From Verticillium longisporum (taxonomy: Eukaryota > Ascomycota > Sordariomycetes > Glomerellales > Plectosphaerellaceae): 64,000 nucleotides of DNA. The notes beneath the pieces were generated by a model, which saw only the letters and a program-made list of their open reading frames with translations, was not told the DNA's origin and searched no databases. This document shows positions 31,949 to 44,169 of this stretch, piece after piece; position 1 is the first letter of the stretch; every line of letters starts with the position of its first letter. The translations under genes and the position numbers were made by a program. Location: positions 930,001 through 994,000 of the forward strand of contig JAETXT010000013.1 in assembly GCA_019188255.1 (NCBI GenBank). Reading direction: 5' to 3'.

Positions 31949-33341
31949 GAAGACGGTAGACGCCAACACAAAAAGTGGGCTGGGGGCCCTGAGGCTAACG
32001 AGGCCTGGCGAGGGTCCGGCTGGGACTGAGCCGGTGGTCATCCAGCGGACGGTTCTCGTGTGCATCGGTGCGTTCGAGTGCGATCAAAGGTCATGCCAGG
32101 TCTCTGGGTCCTCCCATGTCTCATGGTCAGCTTGAGCTGTCAGCTCCAGGCTGCCTGCTGCTCCAGGCTGGCTGACTGCTCAAGGCTGTCTGCCTGCTCC
32201 AGGCAGGGTTCTCATCAATGAGGAAGTAGTCATGACACGGTCGTACACCTTGGTGCAACAAGACTGTCAGGGCCGTCAGCGTCGAACAGAAACGGCGCCA
32301 AGAGGGGCCCAGAGGCGGGGCTCTTTTTCTCTCAAAGCAAGCAAGGCGTCGGTTCGGTGCGAGGGATCAGAACCGCCGGCGGTCAACCACGAACAGCAGT
32401 GCATGGTGGATCGTGAGTCGAATGGTGGAGTTGGCAGATGTCGCAGCGTGAATGGGGTCTCAGACCATAATTCTTGCATGTTGCCAAAAGTCGTGGCGGA
32501 CATCGAAAGCCGCATCACGATGATGATGGGACTTGGGCGATGGTAGGCAGACGCCTCCGATGGGCGACGAACTGTCAGTGCGAGAAATGCCTGCATCGAT
32601 CTTGAGATGTGGTCTAGCCATCGGCATCGGAGGGGGGGGGGTGCCTGTCGACGCTTGGCCGAATTGGGTGAGGTGCGGGGCGACATTAAGTGTGAGAAGG
32701 CCAATCGGCATCTGACCACTGGTGGCGGCAGCCGTCACCCCGACCTGTCAGCCACATTGTCTTGCTTGTCTCTCTTGTTCATCCCTGCCACCATTTCCCA
32801 TTCTGTCCAGACATCGAGATGAGGCATCTTTCCTATCGCATTCTTGCGCTTGCTGCATCCATTCATGCGTCAGGGGGGGGTGGGGGTCTAAAAAAGGTGA
32901 GACGAGGCGCTCATTTGGTTCGGGAGGGGAAGCTCTGTCTCTGCCACTGCACAGTCGTAGGATCGGTTAGCGAACCGAGGCGGCTGAGCTTCCAGCTCCC
33001 CGATCTGAAATCCTTGTGCTCGGGGCGATCGCTTGCTACAATGCTGATCGATATGGTTTGCGCCTCGTCATATCGGGAGTCGCTTTGTTTCGTTTCCCCT
33101 ACCAACTGCTGGACCATTGTCAGGACGACGAGTAGCGGATTGATAAGGGCTCCTGCAGGCTCGATGAGTTCTCGACTCCTCAGTTTATCAGCCCATTCTG
33201 ACGACACGGCCCATGGCTTGGCACTTTACAACGGTCAAAGTCAATCTTTGGTGGCTGCTATGTTCAGAGGACGAGGGAAAGACATGAGGCTTCTTGGCAT
33301 GGATCACGATGCGACTAAAGTCAGCTTGCGGCTACGCTTAT

Positions 33342-33413
33342 TCATCAAATGATGTACGTGCATCAAATGATGTACGTTCATCAAATGATGTACGTTCATC
33401 AAATGCTGCATGT
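33342..33413. repeat. 18-base tandem repeat, four units
   Basis: Units of TCATCAAATGATGTACGT, the second with one change and the fourth with a few. Junctions read TGATGTACGTGCATCA, which is nearly palindromic. Confidence 0.85.
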
Positions 33414-33852
33414 TCCTCAAGACGCTGGATGTTGAGAGGAGCGTCATTGTAGTCCTCTGCTGTACATCAGTTCTTCACTCACTGGATATACTTAGCTAGA
33501 CACTACCAAGAAGCGGTTGCAGGGAATGAAAAGAGCCTTGTGAATACCTACTAACAAGGCAAGGACTAGTTTCGTTGGACATGCCGACTCCAAAACCATG
33601 CTTCTCCCAAACGGTGCTTTGTTCAGTGGCCAAAAGTATCGCCAGAAAGAGGTACCCTCCCCGGCAGCCTGCCTCACATGATGCAGCCCCGCATGATGAT
33701 CCCCCACACCGATTGACCGAGACGCGTCTCGACCGCGTCTCCTCTTGACTGGCCTTTCCCACCACCACCACCGCCACCACGCCATCCATCACGGTCCTGC
33801 GAACCACAGACACATTGCAGCACATCTTGAACCCGTCATTCATCGCAACGCC

Positions 33853-35261
33853 ATGTCCGCCACACGCCGCGCCAGGCCCAGGGCACCCTCCGAAGACCCA
33901 ACCGACCTGCCGCCCTACGAACCCCTCGAACTCACTCTCTCCGACAACGTAGCCCGCTCCCTCAACGCTCTTGCCGCTGGGCGCGACTCGCGCAGATCCG
34001 AAGAACACATCCGCAAAGCCACGACCCTGCTGGGCCGCAATGTCGCCGCCGCAAACGACCGCCTCGCCGAGCGCCAGGGCGACTTGCAGACCATACTCGC
34101 CAAACGGGCCGCCCGCGGCGCAGAAAAGACGCCCGCCGACCTCCGTCTCGAGGCCTGGATCGCCGAGTTCCAAGCCGAGGTCGCCGCGCTGACGGCCGAG
34201 TCGGAAGCCGCCGTGCGCGACCTCGTCGACCGCAAGGCCGCGGCCCAAGACGACAAGGACGCCATCGCCGCGACGGCCGACCACATCCAGTCCTTCCCGA
34301 CGCGCGCCCAGCGCCTCCGCGACCGCCGCGCCGCCGCCGCCGCCGACACCTCCGCCCAGGACGCCCACCCTGACGACGACGGCGCCGAGCCCGACCTGCC
34401 GCCGCCCGAGGACCCCATCCACGACATCCTGCAGGGCGTGCGCGCCGACAAGGCGCAGGCCTACGCCGCGCTGCCGCCGTACGAGCGCTACGCCCTCAAC
34501 AACGACTACGCCGCCTTCAAGAAGCTCTGGCACGACGCCACGCTCGGCGACCAGGACGTCCCGCTGCCGGACCCCGCGCGCTGGTTCGACCGCGACGGCA
34601 ACCCCGTCGCCTCGGCGCGGGGCGGTGCGCGGCGCGGCGCCGGCGGCGACGGCCACGACGGCGACGGCGCCGACGAAGACGAGGATCTCGTCATCGAAGG
34701 CGAGATCCAGAGCTTCATCTGCCCGCTGTCGCTGCAGCCGCTGACGCAGCCGTTCAGCAACAACAAGTGCAGCCACACGTTCCAGAAGGAGAGCATCCAG
34801 GCGTGGTTTGCCGAGATGCGGAACCAGGAGAGGACGTGTCCCACGACGGGCTGCAATGTGGTACGTGTTCTTTTTCTTTCATCGCGCTTCGTGGCGTCCT
34901 CCCTTCGTTTTCCGGCCGATGTAACCCGTTGTGCTCGCCATCTGATGCCTCCTGTATACCTGCTGGCTACGCCGTGTATTTTCTTGGCACAGTCGCGAGC
35001 ATGGCCTGTGCTGCTCTCATCTGGAGGCTTTCCCGACAGCCCGCTGACGTGGCTCTGCAGCAACTCAAACTCGGGGACTTTTACGACGACGATCTCATCC
35101 TGCGGAAGATCCTGCGCCAGAAGAAGAGGCTCGCAGCAGAGGCTGCCGCCGCTGAGGAGATAGACGACGTGAGTGACGAAGACGAGGCGCCGAGGCGGCG
35201 GTCGCAAGCCGTCAAAAAGGAAAGGCGAGGCAGCGACGACGAGATTGAAGATGATTCCTGA
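33853..35261 (+). CDS. nse2: Nse2/Mms21-like SUMO E3 ligase (SMC5/6 complex)
   Basis: SUMO ligase subunit of the SMC5-SMC6 complex, acting in DNA repair in the nucleus. Exons 33853-34860 and 35061-35261, 402 residues; intron 200 bases (GTACGT...CTCTGCAG). The N-terminal ~190 residues are predicted helical and would bind SMC5. The SP-RING follows an acidic linker: FICPLSLQPLTQPFSNNKCS, then HTFQKESIQAWF, and TCPTTGCN with the zinc-binding Cys and His. The C-terminal part LKLGDFYDDDLILRKILRQ and a charged tail follow. An alternative acceptor (GACAG before CCCGCT at about 35039) would add a few residues. The first exon is very GC-rich. An ATG further upstream (33745) is in frame but yields a His-rich leader. 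Confidence 0.88.
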
Positions 35262-35504
35262 GGGCGGCATGCCAGGATCACGAAAAGCGGATACGAGTAG
35301 TACATGAAACGACTTAGATTGATACCCAAAAGACGATTGTTTGTAAACCTGTTCTTTTGCATACAACGTGACAGTCGCGGTGCGGATCTCATAAGGTTTC
35401 ATTTAACTGATCTGTTCAAAAATCTATAAACTCCACGCTGCGCTGCGCTTGCTCCTCTGCTCGTGTCTGCGTGTCCTGTCCGTGACACGGCACGAATTGC
35501 ATGT

Positions 35505-37271
35505 TTACACCACCGCCGCCAAGGCCACGCCCGCCCCAATGATCGAGCTCTCCTTTGCCGGGACGAGGTCGATGCTCAGGCCCGACTTGCCACTGGCTTC
35601 CAGGAGCTCGTTGACAAAAGACTGGCACATGTCGCGGTATCCCGGGTAGCTCTCGAGCACACTCCCGTTGAAGGCCACCATCGTGTGCTTCAGGGCGAGC
35701 TCTGTCTCCGCCGTGGCAGCTTCCGAGGGCGACAACGTGGGCAGCGTCTCGCGGACGCCGTCGAGGCGGAGATCCCAAATGCCGTGGACTGCTGCAGCAA
35801 GAATGGCAGCAGAACGGCGGGAAATGAGGGCGGAGATGTCGCGGAAGAAGGCGAGATCTGTTGCGGTTGGTGCGTGTGGTGAAGGATGGCGCGCTGCAAA
35901 GGCCGCAATAGCTGTCTCGAGCGTAGCGTTGTCACTGTGGTTGTCAGTTTTGTACATTCATTCCAATAGAGCCAATCAGCTCACCTCTCAGTCATGGACA
36001 TTGTCTCGGTACTCAAGGAGTAGGGCTCGGAAAGGTTCTCCGGAACCACGCCGCCGAATATACCAGTTGTCGTGATGGCCTCAACAAGCACAAATCGAGC
36101 AACTTCGCCCAGGTACATGCCGCTGAGCATGTGCTCCAGCGGTTGAAAGTCGGGACGGGGATGTCCTGCTTTGAGGTCGGCATCCCAGCGTGTGATTGAT
36201 AGGATGTCATGTCCAAACATGCCCAGCTCCGTATTGACAATGACACTCTGCGCCTCCTCAAACCACTCTCGCGGCCGCTCGCCGAATTTCGCAGCGCCGA
36301 TGAGGGGCACAGGAAGGTGGGCAGCAATGTTAACGCCGGTGCCGAGAATGAGCCCGAATCTCGTAGCCGGATGAGTGTAGGCTCGAGAAAGCAATGTAGC
36401 ATTCCCGTCGTTCAAAATGACGAGCAGCTCTGCCACGAGACCAGAGCGACGACAGGCAGCTTCAATCACGGTACCGAGATCCTGTCCCTGGAGGCCATCG
36501 GCGGCGCGGAAACCCTTGCCCATACCATGGATGCGACCACTGCGGAGGGACGTTTGTCTACAACTTGTTAGTGACCAGCCCAGGAGCTCTCAAGAGGCGA
36601 ACATAAACGTACTCAATAGGGAAGCTCCAGGACAAGGCCATGGGTAACGCGCCGTCTTGCTCGGCTCTGCGGCCCTCTTCCTCGTTCTCAAGTGTTTCGA
36701 CAATCCTATCAGCCATCCAGTCGAAAAAGGCCAGACCTTCAAGATCCTTGATCGTCTTATCGATGCGGAACGATTTCATGCCGACAATCTCAGACTCCTT
36801 GCCCTTGATCTCGTAGTCATGGCCACGCAGCTCGACCAGAGCAACTCGCAACGTAGAGCCGCCAACATCGAGGGCGAGGTATCTCCCCCTCTCCAAGCCG
36901 GTAGGAAGCTTGTGGTTGAACGAAGGCAGCATGCATGCCGGGTCGGTCTGTAATCTAGCGCGGAACTGTGTCTTCAGGGCGTGAGAGAGCTCGAGTAGGC
37001 CATTGTCCAGCAAAGGCCCAAGGATCAGATCCTCCACCTCCCTGAGGAAGTCTTGTGTGGACCGTCGGAGGCCAGGGGCATAAGGCGCCGAAACCTTGCC
37101 GCCCTTGTAGATTGATTGGGACGAGGATGAGGAGGAAGTTGAGGACTTCTTGGCGCTGGAGGGGCGGTGTGATGATGTGGTCCAGAAGGTGAGGAGGGAC
37201 TGTATCAAGGACTTGCCGCGCAAGAGCTGCTTGACAATGGCGGCAAGGAGGGATCGGTGGATGGTTGTCAT
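35505..37271 (-). CDS. hxk3: Hexokinase-family GlcNAc kinase
   Basis: Likely phosphorylates N-acetylglucosamine at O6, the first intracellular step of GlcNAc use; assigned from its place in the cluster and its divergence from glucose hexokinase. Exons 37271-36613, 36557-35985 and 35934-35505, 553 residues if it starts at MTTIHRSLL (an ATG at 37292 adds seven). Motifs are phosphate-1 LALDVGGSTLRVALVEL, sugar site LSWSFPIEQTSLRSGRI, catalytic Asp in ILNDGNATLLSRAY (canonical N-D-T), GLILGTGVNIA, LGEVARFVLVEAI and adenosine loop SIIGAGVALAAVV. A Ser-rich low-complexity insert precedes the domain. It is divergent from the deaminase gene across 2.3 kb. Confidence 0.87.
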
Positions 37272-39593
37272 TGCAGAAACGAGCGGCTGCATGACATGGG
37301 GCAACCGTGCTATGGTGAGGAAGAGGTTCGATATAGGGTCAGGTGGGACATGTAAGTGACGAGAGAATGCAGGGTAAATAGGCCAAATAGAGCTCAAGCC
37401 ATGTCCCCTGTGTTTTGGTGTGACCTTTGTGACGAAGCGAATATGGCATTCGACCTGGGATGGCACCAACTGGGTGACAATGGCGCCTCGCGCGTCGCAA
37501 GCCGACGGACGGGTAAGTGGGACACGGGCTGAGGATCGACAGGGCCGCTGGCGCCAGATGGTATCGCGACGTTTGGGTCGGGTATCCTCTACCCTTCGGT
37601 CAGCAGCTGGGCGGTGTATGAAACCTGCCGACGGTGGAGGGGGCCGAGAGAGTTGAACCGCGTGGTCGCTGTCACTCGCAGTTGTTGAGGTAGCTTCTCA
37701 GTAGGGCGAAGGGAGGCTCAGGCTCGATGGAGAGACGACGAAAAAGGTAGGGCGGCACAACGCCGACAGATGGATGGACCAATGGGCCGGTGGACTGGAG
37801 CCAAAGCGAGTAACGAGTAGCAAGACGACGGCAAGACAGGGCAAGACACGAAGGTGAGAGTGGAACACTAGGAAAGGGAGGAAACGGGTCCCTCGAGTTG
37901 AGTTGAGTCGAGTCGAGTCGAAGCTCCCCTGCGTCCGTTCCATCAATCCGTCCGTTCACAACGTCGCACAGGCGATGGGGCGACAGATGGTAAGATGGTA
38001 GGTAGACTGGTGATCCACTTGGGTCCTCTCGCATTCTTCAGGGGGTGCGATGCGGTGCCGTATGGTGCTTGCAATGAGGCAGGATGCTGAGAGCGCAATA
38101 GCAGGGATGGTCTGTCGTTCTCTCGCATCACTGTGTATTCTCGGGCGGCGCACGACCTGGACGTCGAGCGTTCTGGGTGGCGCGCATACCGGAGCCGGAA
38201 GAAAGGGCACAGGTTTGGTGGGATCGTCGGCTTCTCTTCTGGCGAGGCTTGGTGGAAACTGAAGGAGCTGAGGATGGCGTTGCGAGGTGGAAACAGACGT
38301 CGTTCGGCGCTGGTCCTTATGAGTTGTAACGTTGCTTGTGCCCTTCAGTGGGCTCCTGCCTGTACATGGTAATTGGTAGCGTTGCTCCTGCCTGTACATG
38401 GTAAATGGTAGCGTTGACCGATAAGCCTGGTGCCGTCGGATAATCGCCGGGCCCCACCCAGATCTGACTTCAACCAAAGATCGACGGGTGCAATGTTCCC
38501 TCTCTCGACTTCGTGCCTCATCCACTCATCCACTCATCCACTCATCCACTCATCCACTCATCCACTCATCCACTCATCCACTCATCCACTCATCCACTCA
38601 TCCACTCATCCACTCATCCACCAATCCACCCAACCCACATTGCCACGACCAGAGGCTACAAACGCCCATCCTTGTTCGTCCAGGCGCTTGTTGCATTTGC
38701 ATCTGAGGCGTTCGTCGACGCAGGCATCAAACCAAGGGTCCAGGCCCACTTCATTGTTTGTACTGATACCACACATGCTTCGACTGCAATCCTGACATTG
38801 TGCAGCCAGCCTGCATCAGCATACGGCTTGGAGAACCTTGACCTACCTTACGCAATCGACGCTACGCATGCATCGGTTTATCAAAAAGACTGATTGGCCA
38901 GTGGGAAACAACAGTATCAAAACTTCGGCATCTTCGCGATCATGAAGCTTGATGGTTGCCGTGGCTCGCCTGGTCATCAACCCGCAGTCCACACCACCAG
39001 CTGAGGCGCTCCGTGCCAGTCGTCGTCGAGGCATCTACCCTTCAGCATGCGAGTGCGTTCACTAAATGCTAGTTACCCGTCTCCGCCGAGCCGTTGAACG
39101 TCAGCCAGCGGCCTAGCAACATGGGGATCACACCATCCCCGGACTGGCTGCCCCCGCCTAGGTACGAAGCGTTCCGGCCTGGTGGAACTCGGGCAGGCCA
39201 GCGTCATTGTACAGTCCACCACCCATGCCGTGACCCTGCCTCATGAATACCGCCGTGACGTTTCATACCCCCACAGCGGCAACCTCCATGCTCGTCTCGT
39301 GGATGACAGGCTCCCGAGACTGTAGCCATGACGGTGCCACGACACGATCGATTACGCAGTATCCATGCTTCCACGCAGCCATGCCAGAGGCCGTCTGCTC
39401 CGATTCGCCTCCTGGGCAGCGTGTCACTCCTCCCTAATAAGGCGAAGCCTCTCACGGTTGAGCTTTGCTTTTTGTGCTGTCCCTCCTAAACAACACATCT
39501 TCCAAGCCTCTGATCCTCATCAACAGACCTCTTGCTTCCTTTCCCCTTCCAACATCTTTACCCCCACGCTAGACCCCTTTCATAATCTCCGTC
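37272..39593. other. Divergent region between GlcNAc kinase and deaminase
   Basis: 2.3 kb, promoter region of both genes, no ORF that I can support. It contains GAGTT/GAGTC runs near 37897-37922, a CATCCACT octamer array at 38519-38622, and a TTTTGTG word at 39470-39476 close to the deaminase start. Confidence 0.5.
38519..38622. repeat. CATCCACT octanucleotide microsatellite
   Basis: About 12 perfect tandem copies of CATCCACT ending in a degenerate unit. All three plus frames therefore read the same HPLIHSST repeat, so the ORFs here are artefacts of the array. Confidence 0.95.
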
Positions 39594-40854
39594 ATGAGGC
39601 TCATCATCAGGGACGATGCCGAATCGGCAGCCACCTACGTCGCCAACTACATCGTCAACCGCATCAGGGAGTTTGGTCCCTGTACCGAGAGGCCCTTCGT
39701 CATGGGTCTCCCTACAGGGAGCACCCCCATGGGTGTGTACAAGCTCCTTGTCGAGAAGTACAAGGCTGGCGAGGTGTGTTTTCCTGGACGACATTCGTGA
39801 TATGCACGGCTCATGGTCATCTAGGTCTCCTTCGAACATGTTGTCACATTTAATATGGTGAGTGCTATCCTTCACGTCATGTGTCCTGCTCGTCTCATAT
39901 ATCGCACACAAAATCCAGATGATGCCCAAGAACATCAACTAACCTGCTCAGGATGAATATGTCGGCATCCCTCGCGACCACTCTCAGAGCTACCACACTT
40001 TCATGTGGCGCAATCTCTTCTCGCACATCGATATTCTCCCCTCCAACGTCCACATCCTCAACGGCAACGCCCCCTCCCTCGAGGCTGAATGTGCCGCCTA
40101 CGAAGCCGCCATCAGCGCCGTTGGCGGCATAGACCTTTTCCTCGCTGGCATCGGCGCCGACGGCCACATCGCCTTCAACGAGCCAGGCTCCTCGCTGGCC
40201 TCGCGCACACGCGTCAAGACCCTAGCCTACGACACGGTCCTCGACAACGTGCGCGTCTTCAGCGACGTCCTCGCCGCCGTGCCCCGTTGCGCCCTGACCG
40301 TCGGTGTGCGCACCGTCCTCGACGCCGCCGAGGTCGTTGCCGTCGCGCTCGGCGCCCGCAAGGCCCCCGCCCTGCAGCGCTGCATCGAGGCCGGCGTCAA
40401 CCACATGTGGACCCTGTCGGCGCTGCAGATGCACCCGCACGCCATGGTCGTCTGCGACGAGGACGCGACGCTCGAGCTCGCCGTCAAGACGGTCCGCTAC
40501 TTCAAGTCGATCGAAAAGGTCGCCCGCGAGCGCGGCTACGAGCAGGTCCTGCCCGCCGAGCTGCGCGTCCACCCGGCCTCGCCCACCTCGCCCGCCAGCA
40601 GCGGCACGGACTCGGCCGTCATCGTCGACGCTGTTCAGAGCCCCACCGTGCTGCGCCCGCAGCCCGTCACGCCGGCCCTGCTAAGGGCCAACAGCCCCGC
40701 GCTCGCCCCCAACGTCCGCGCCGTGTCGCCTGATCTCGACCTCGTCCCGGATCGCATGGCGTCGAGGATCCCGGAGCCGGCTCTGACGAGGCGCCTGACG
40801 CCGAACCCGGAGCAGCAGATGCCCGGTCTGCGGATGAATGCCGTCGGAGCGTGA
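39594..40854 (+). CDS. dam1: Glucosamine-6-phosphate deaminase
   Basis: Converts glucosamine-6-phosphate to fructose-6-phosphate and ammonium, the last step of GlcNAc catabolism. Exons 39594-39773, 39825-39857 (a 33-base micro-exon coding SFEHVVTFNM) and 39952-40854 join in phase to 371 residues. Motifs are GLPTGSTPMGVY, FNMDEYVGIPRDHSQSYH, LFLAGIGADGHIAFNEPGSS (catalytic His region) and RTRVKTLAYDT. After residue ~275 it carries a Pro/Ser/Val-rich tail of about 95 residues absent from bacterial NagB, probably disordered. An imperfect 18-20-base repeat begins at the stop codon. The symbol follows Trichoderma cluster usage. Confidence 0.93.
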
Positions 40855-40915
40855 GGGTGTCGCCGGAGCGTGAGGTTGCCGTCGGAGCATGAGGTTGCCG
40901 TAGCGTGAGGTTGCC
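40841..40915. repeat. Imperfect 18-20-base tandem repeat over the dam1 stop
   Basis: Four units around CCGTCGGAGCGTGAGG, varying in length. The TGA stop of dam1 (40852-40854) lies inside the first unit (GCGTGAGG). Confidence 0.75.
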
Positions 40916-41524
40916 GCCTGGGAGCGAAGGATACGAACAAGATGGAAAACGGACACTTGGTTGTTTGGGATTGGAACGATTGCTTCCCACTCGTTTTGCG
41001 GAGTTTGATAGAGACCAGAATGATATCCAATGTATGATGTATTTGAAAAACGAAGCAAATCAGTCAAGGCGTTGAAAGACATCTTATTAATACACGACTT
41101 TATATTTGCCTTATTTGCCATGTCGAGTTGTAAAACAAGTGGCATGTGTATCCCATCCCACCTGGCTGTGTGAATATGAGACCAGGGAGGTCGACGCCTC
41201 CCCTCCCCCGGTGGCGCGTGGAGCAAAAGTCCAGCCTTGTTTGGCTTAGATCACAGTCCAGTGAACTGGCAACTGGTCTACGCGAAAGTTCAACAGCAGG
41301 CGTTTGAAATCAATGGTCATGGGTATTCAACTATCTGCATCCGTCTCAGCCTCAGTCCTCTTTCCTGCCCCGCTCCTCTCATCAACCGTGGCGCATGGCT
41401 GTGGCTAGGAGTAACTTGTATAGTACATAGGTAATGCGAGCACGGCGCGCCGGATCTCTCAACCTCGGATTCTCCACAAAGAATACATCGTGACACCCTT
41501 CGATACAAAGATGTGCCCTGTTCT
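40855..41524. other. Convergent intergenic region dam1-ron1
   Basis: 670 bases between two facing stop codons. Besides the tandem repeat just after dam1, nothing was seen. Confidence 0.5.
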
Positions 41525-43231
41525 TCAAGACTCAGCCGTGAAGTATCTCTTCATCTTGCTTCGCATCTGCTGAGCCTTAAGCTCAGCAGGCACAATGGTG
41601 TGGTGTACAATGTGGGGCCGATACACGGCTTCAACCGGAGGCATCCTATCCAGAGACGTCAGCTCGAGGATCTGCAATCACAGTGTGTAGAACATACCAG
41701 TCGTCCACACTGAGGGGGAAGTATTCATAAAGCATATCCTCGTCATCCTTGGGGCTCTGGCTGGCTGTCGGTCTCGTGGCAGCGGCTGTCTTTGAAAACC
41801 GCGGGCTCTGCAGCTCCGCGCTTGACCTGTTCGGACTCCTTTCATCTTCGGATAGAGAAAGATTGATTGGGCCGGACACTCCCTGCCGTGCATTGCTACT
41901 AGCTAGCAAGGTGTTCCCCATAGACCTGCTCGGTTCGTTGGACCAGGATGGTATTGGTGGCCGTGAGATGCCTGGAGACATGGCTAGCCTCTTGGCCGAG
42001 TGCTGTATGTTTTGTTCTTTCAATGGCTGTGGTGTCGCCCAGTCGCCGGTGTACTATCAAAGGTCAGATGACGAGGGCAGGATATCATGCATATTACCAT
42101 ACCTGAACACGGACCCAGATGACGACAATCTCTGCAGTGGTGGCGGCTGCCCCCCGTTGCTGTCTCTATGCTGCATGGAAGCATCTGAATTGCTCCGCGC
42201 GCCAGACTTCTTCTCTCCTGTCAGGGGTATATCCTTTTTGCTGTCAAAATTTCTCGGGCTCCTCCCCCTGACGATGACGGGGCTGGATGCAATCTCCGCA
42301 ACCTTGATCCAATCGCCCGACTGTGGTCTTGCGAGGAGGTTAATCTGCACAACGTAATGTTGCTGCAAGCCCTTCCGTCTTCCGTTGTTGGCCGTCGCGT
42401 GCTTGAACTGAAGTCTCTTCCAGGACATGTTCAGGGTAACGCGATTCGCGTCGACTTCCTGTCCTGTGCTGAGATCAAGGGGGCAATTTGGCGGCGCACT
42501 CGTTGCCTTCATCTCCTCGCCCGGCATAGGGTTGGTGCTCTTCCAGGGTATCGATATGATCTCGGTCACTTTGCTCTCAATGGACTCCACGGCACCGATG
42601 GAAGCCGACAATTCGAATACGGGCCTGTGGTTTCCGTGCTCGTCAATGACATGGGTGATGTGTCGTGGGAGCGTGATCTCCCCGAGACACTGCCACAGGT
42701 TTCGTCGGTAGCAGGTCAGCTCAAGGGGTCTCCCAGCCGTGTCCCCGCCGAACACGTCCTCGGCGACGAAGAACATGCCACGCAGCTCAGCCGTCATGGA
42801 TGAGATATCGACGTCCTGCCCCGTCTCATCAACAAGTGTGGCCTTCGACGCGGCAGCCGAGAAGCCGAGCAGCTTGTTGTCCAGCTCTTGCGTCGGGGAG
42901 TCCTGGTTCGGGTCCTCAATCGGCGGTTGAGCCTCGTAAGGCCGGGCAGAATAAGAAAAGGGGTCGTCGAAGCCGGCAGAGAAATCTTGAAAGTCGTAGG
43001 TGGGCGTGAATGATAGTGAAGGAATGCGCCATGGACGCTGTCCCTGGAACATGGGTCATCAGCAGTGTTCAGGGGGGGAAGGAGGGGTGTTCCCCAGGCA
43101 GAGAGTACGCACATGAGCGAGTCGTCGAAGATGGAGGGGTCAAGCCCGTCCACGACGTCTGGCCCGAGGCTCATACTGTCGTCTGGGGTCGCAACGGCGA
43201 GCGGCGGGGGCATTGGGTTGAACGTCTCCAT
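41525..43231 (-). CDS. ron1: NDT80/PhoG-type transcription factor, RON1-like
   Basis: Probable pathway-specific regulator of GlcNAc genes, as RON1 is in Trichoderma. Exons 43231-43109, 43043-42103, 42053-41698 and 41645-41525, about 513 residues. The NDT80 DNA-binding domain spans roughly residues 105-302: DNKLLGFSAAASKATLVDE, GRPLELTCYRRNLWQ, VFELSASIGAV, NRVTLNMSWKRLQFKHATAN and HYVVQINLLA. The short last exon (MPPVEAVYRPHIVHHTIVP...MKRYFTAES) is conserved-looking. The junction of exons 2 and 3 is out of phase by one base although the intron (42054-42102) has a good donor, CTGAC branch site and TAG; one more G at the donor (CAGGG instead of CAGG at about 42103) restores it. The first donor is the weak GTACTC. 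Confidence 0.88.
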
Positions 43232-44169
43232 TGCATGGCTCGGTCGACTTGCGACACGAGCGGCGATGCGATGCGCACGCCAGGTGCGGGGGAGATGGCC
43301 GATAGAGGCGATGGATAGGTCGTCTCAGAGATGACGCCAGGAGTGAATATACTGTCTTATTAAGGGTCGTGCCAGCAAGCTTGTGGTGTTCGTTTCCGGC
43401 TGCCGTAGACGTTGGATAGGGCACTTGAGTCCGGAACGAGGGTCTTGTTGTTAGGTTCTCGGACACAATCTGCCTTGGGAGAAAGAGCGACAGAGCGCAG
43501 CGGCCAGCAGCGGAGGGCAGCCCACCTGCCTGGTTCAACCCCGGAAAGTCCTTGCCCTGCCGTCCTCGGACGATTCCTATCAATAAGGGCTGGTCTTGTG
43601 ATTGGATAGAGAGCGGAACAGTTCGCACTGTAGCTTCGAGAATGGGTCCAACTGGAGCCTCCCTGGGGGGTTGAAAAGGCGCTAATGGGCTGTCTTTGCG
43701 GGGATGTACAGGGGTATCACACCACTGGCTAAGAGCCGAAGGGTCGCCCTCAGCATTGTGACGTTGACCAATTTACCCCAATCAACCGCCACATCCTGTA
43801 CAGCAGCAACTGGATTTACAGACTCACAATGTCATGTGTGGAAGCCTGACATTCCACAGCAAAAGCATCACGAACATCCGTTACCCCGATGGCAGTGGGA
43901 TCTTCTCCGCCACTCTTCTGAACGCTAGGTTACACCTGTATTAGCCTGAAAGGTGGGATATGAGACAGTACAAGCCACACTGTTTCATCACATGGTTATC
44001 TCCAACCTGTCTAAGCTAGCTAACTCTATGCCCAGTAGATTCCTCTTGTGCGAGGCTTCTTATCATCCCGCGATCTTCCAGAACAATCTTCCCATCAAAT
44101 CGTGTTGCTTTATCTCCTGCATTGTAACTCCTGTGTAGTAATAAATCTTCCAAGCGGCCGTCCGCTCAT
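43232..44169. other. Upstream region of ron1
   Basis: About 940 bases between the ron1 start and the deacetylase stop, both on the minus strand. No gene recognised; presumed ron1 promoter and deacetylase 3' UTR. Confidence 0.5.

Larger units (their letters stand above)
31299..33852. other. Divergent intergenic region, photoreceptor and nse2 promoters
   Basis: 2.55 kb without a convincing gene. It contains the GATC cluster, CTCCAGGCTG-type short repeats at about 32140-32205, G-runs at 32631-32642 and 32871-32884, and a four-unit 18-base tandem repeat at 33342-33413. Such a long 5' region is typical for strongly regulated light genes. Confidence 0.5.

Noticed and set aside
33496..34776. Minus-strand ORF of 426 codons
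   Set aside because: Antisense to nse2 exon 1, Gly/Val/Arg-rich, no motif; shadow.
38430..38893. Open frames through the CATCCACT array on the plus strand
   Set aside because: All three frames read the same HPLIHSST repeat because the unit is 8 bases; an artefact, not a protein.
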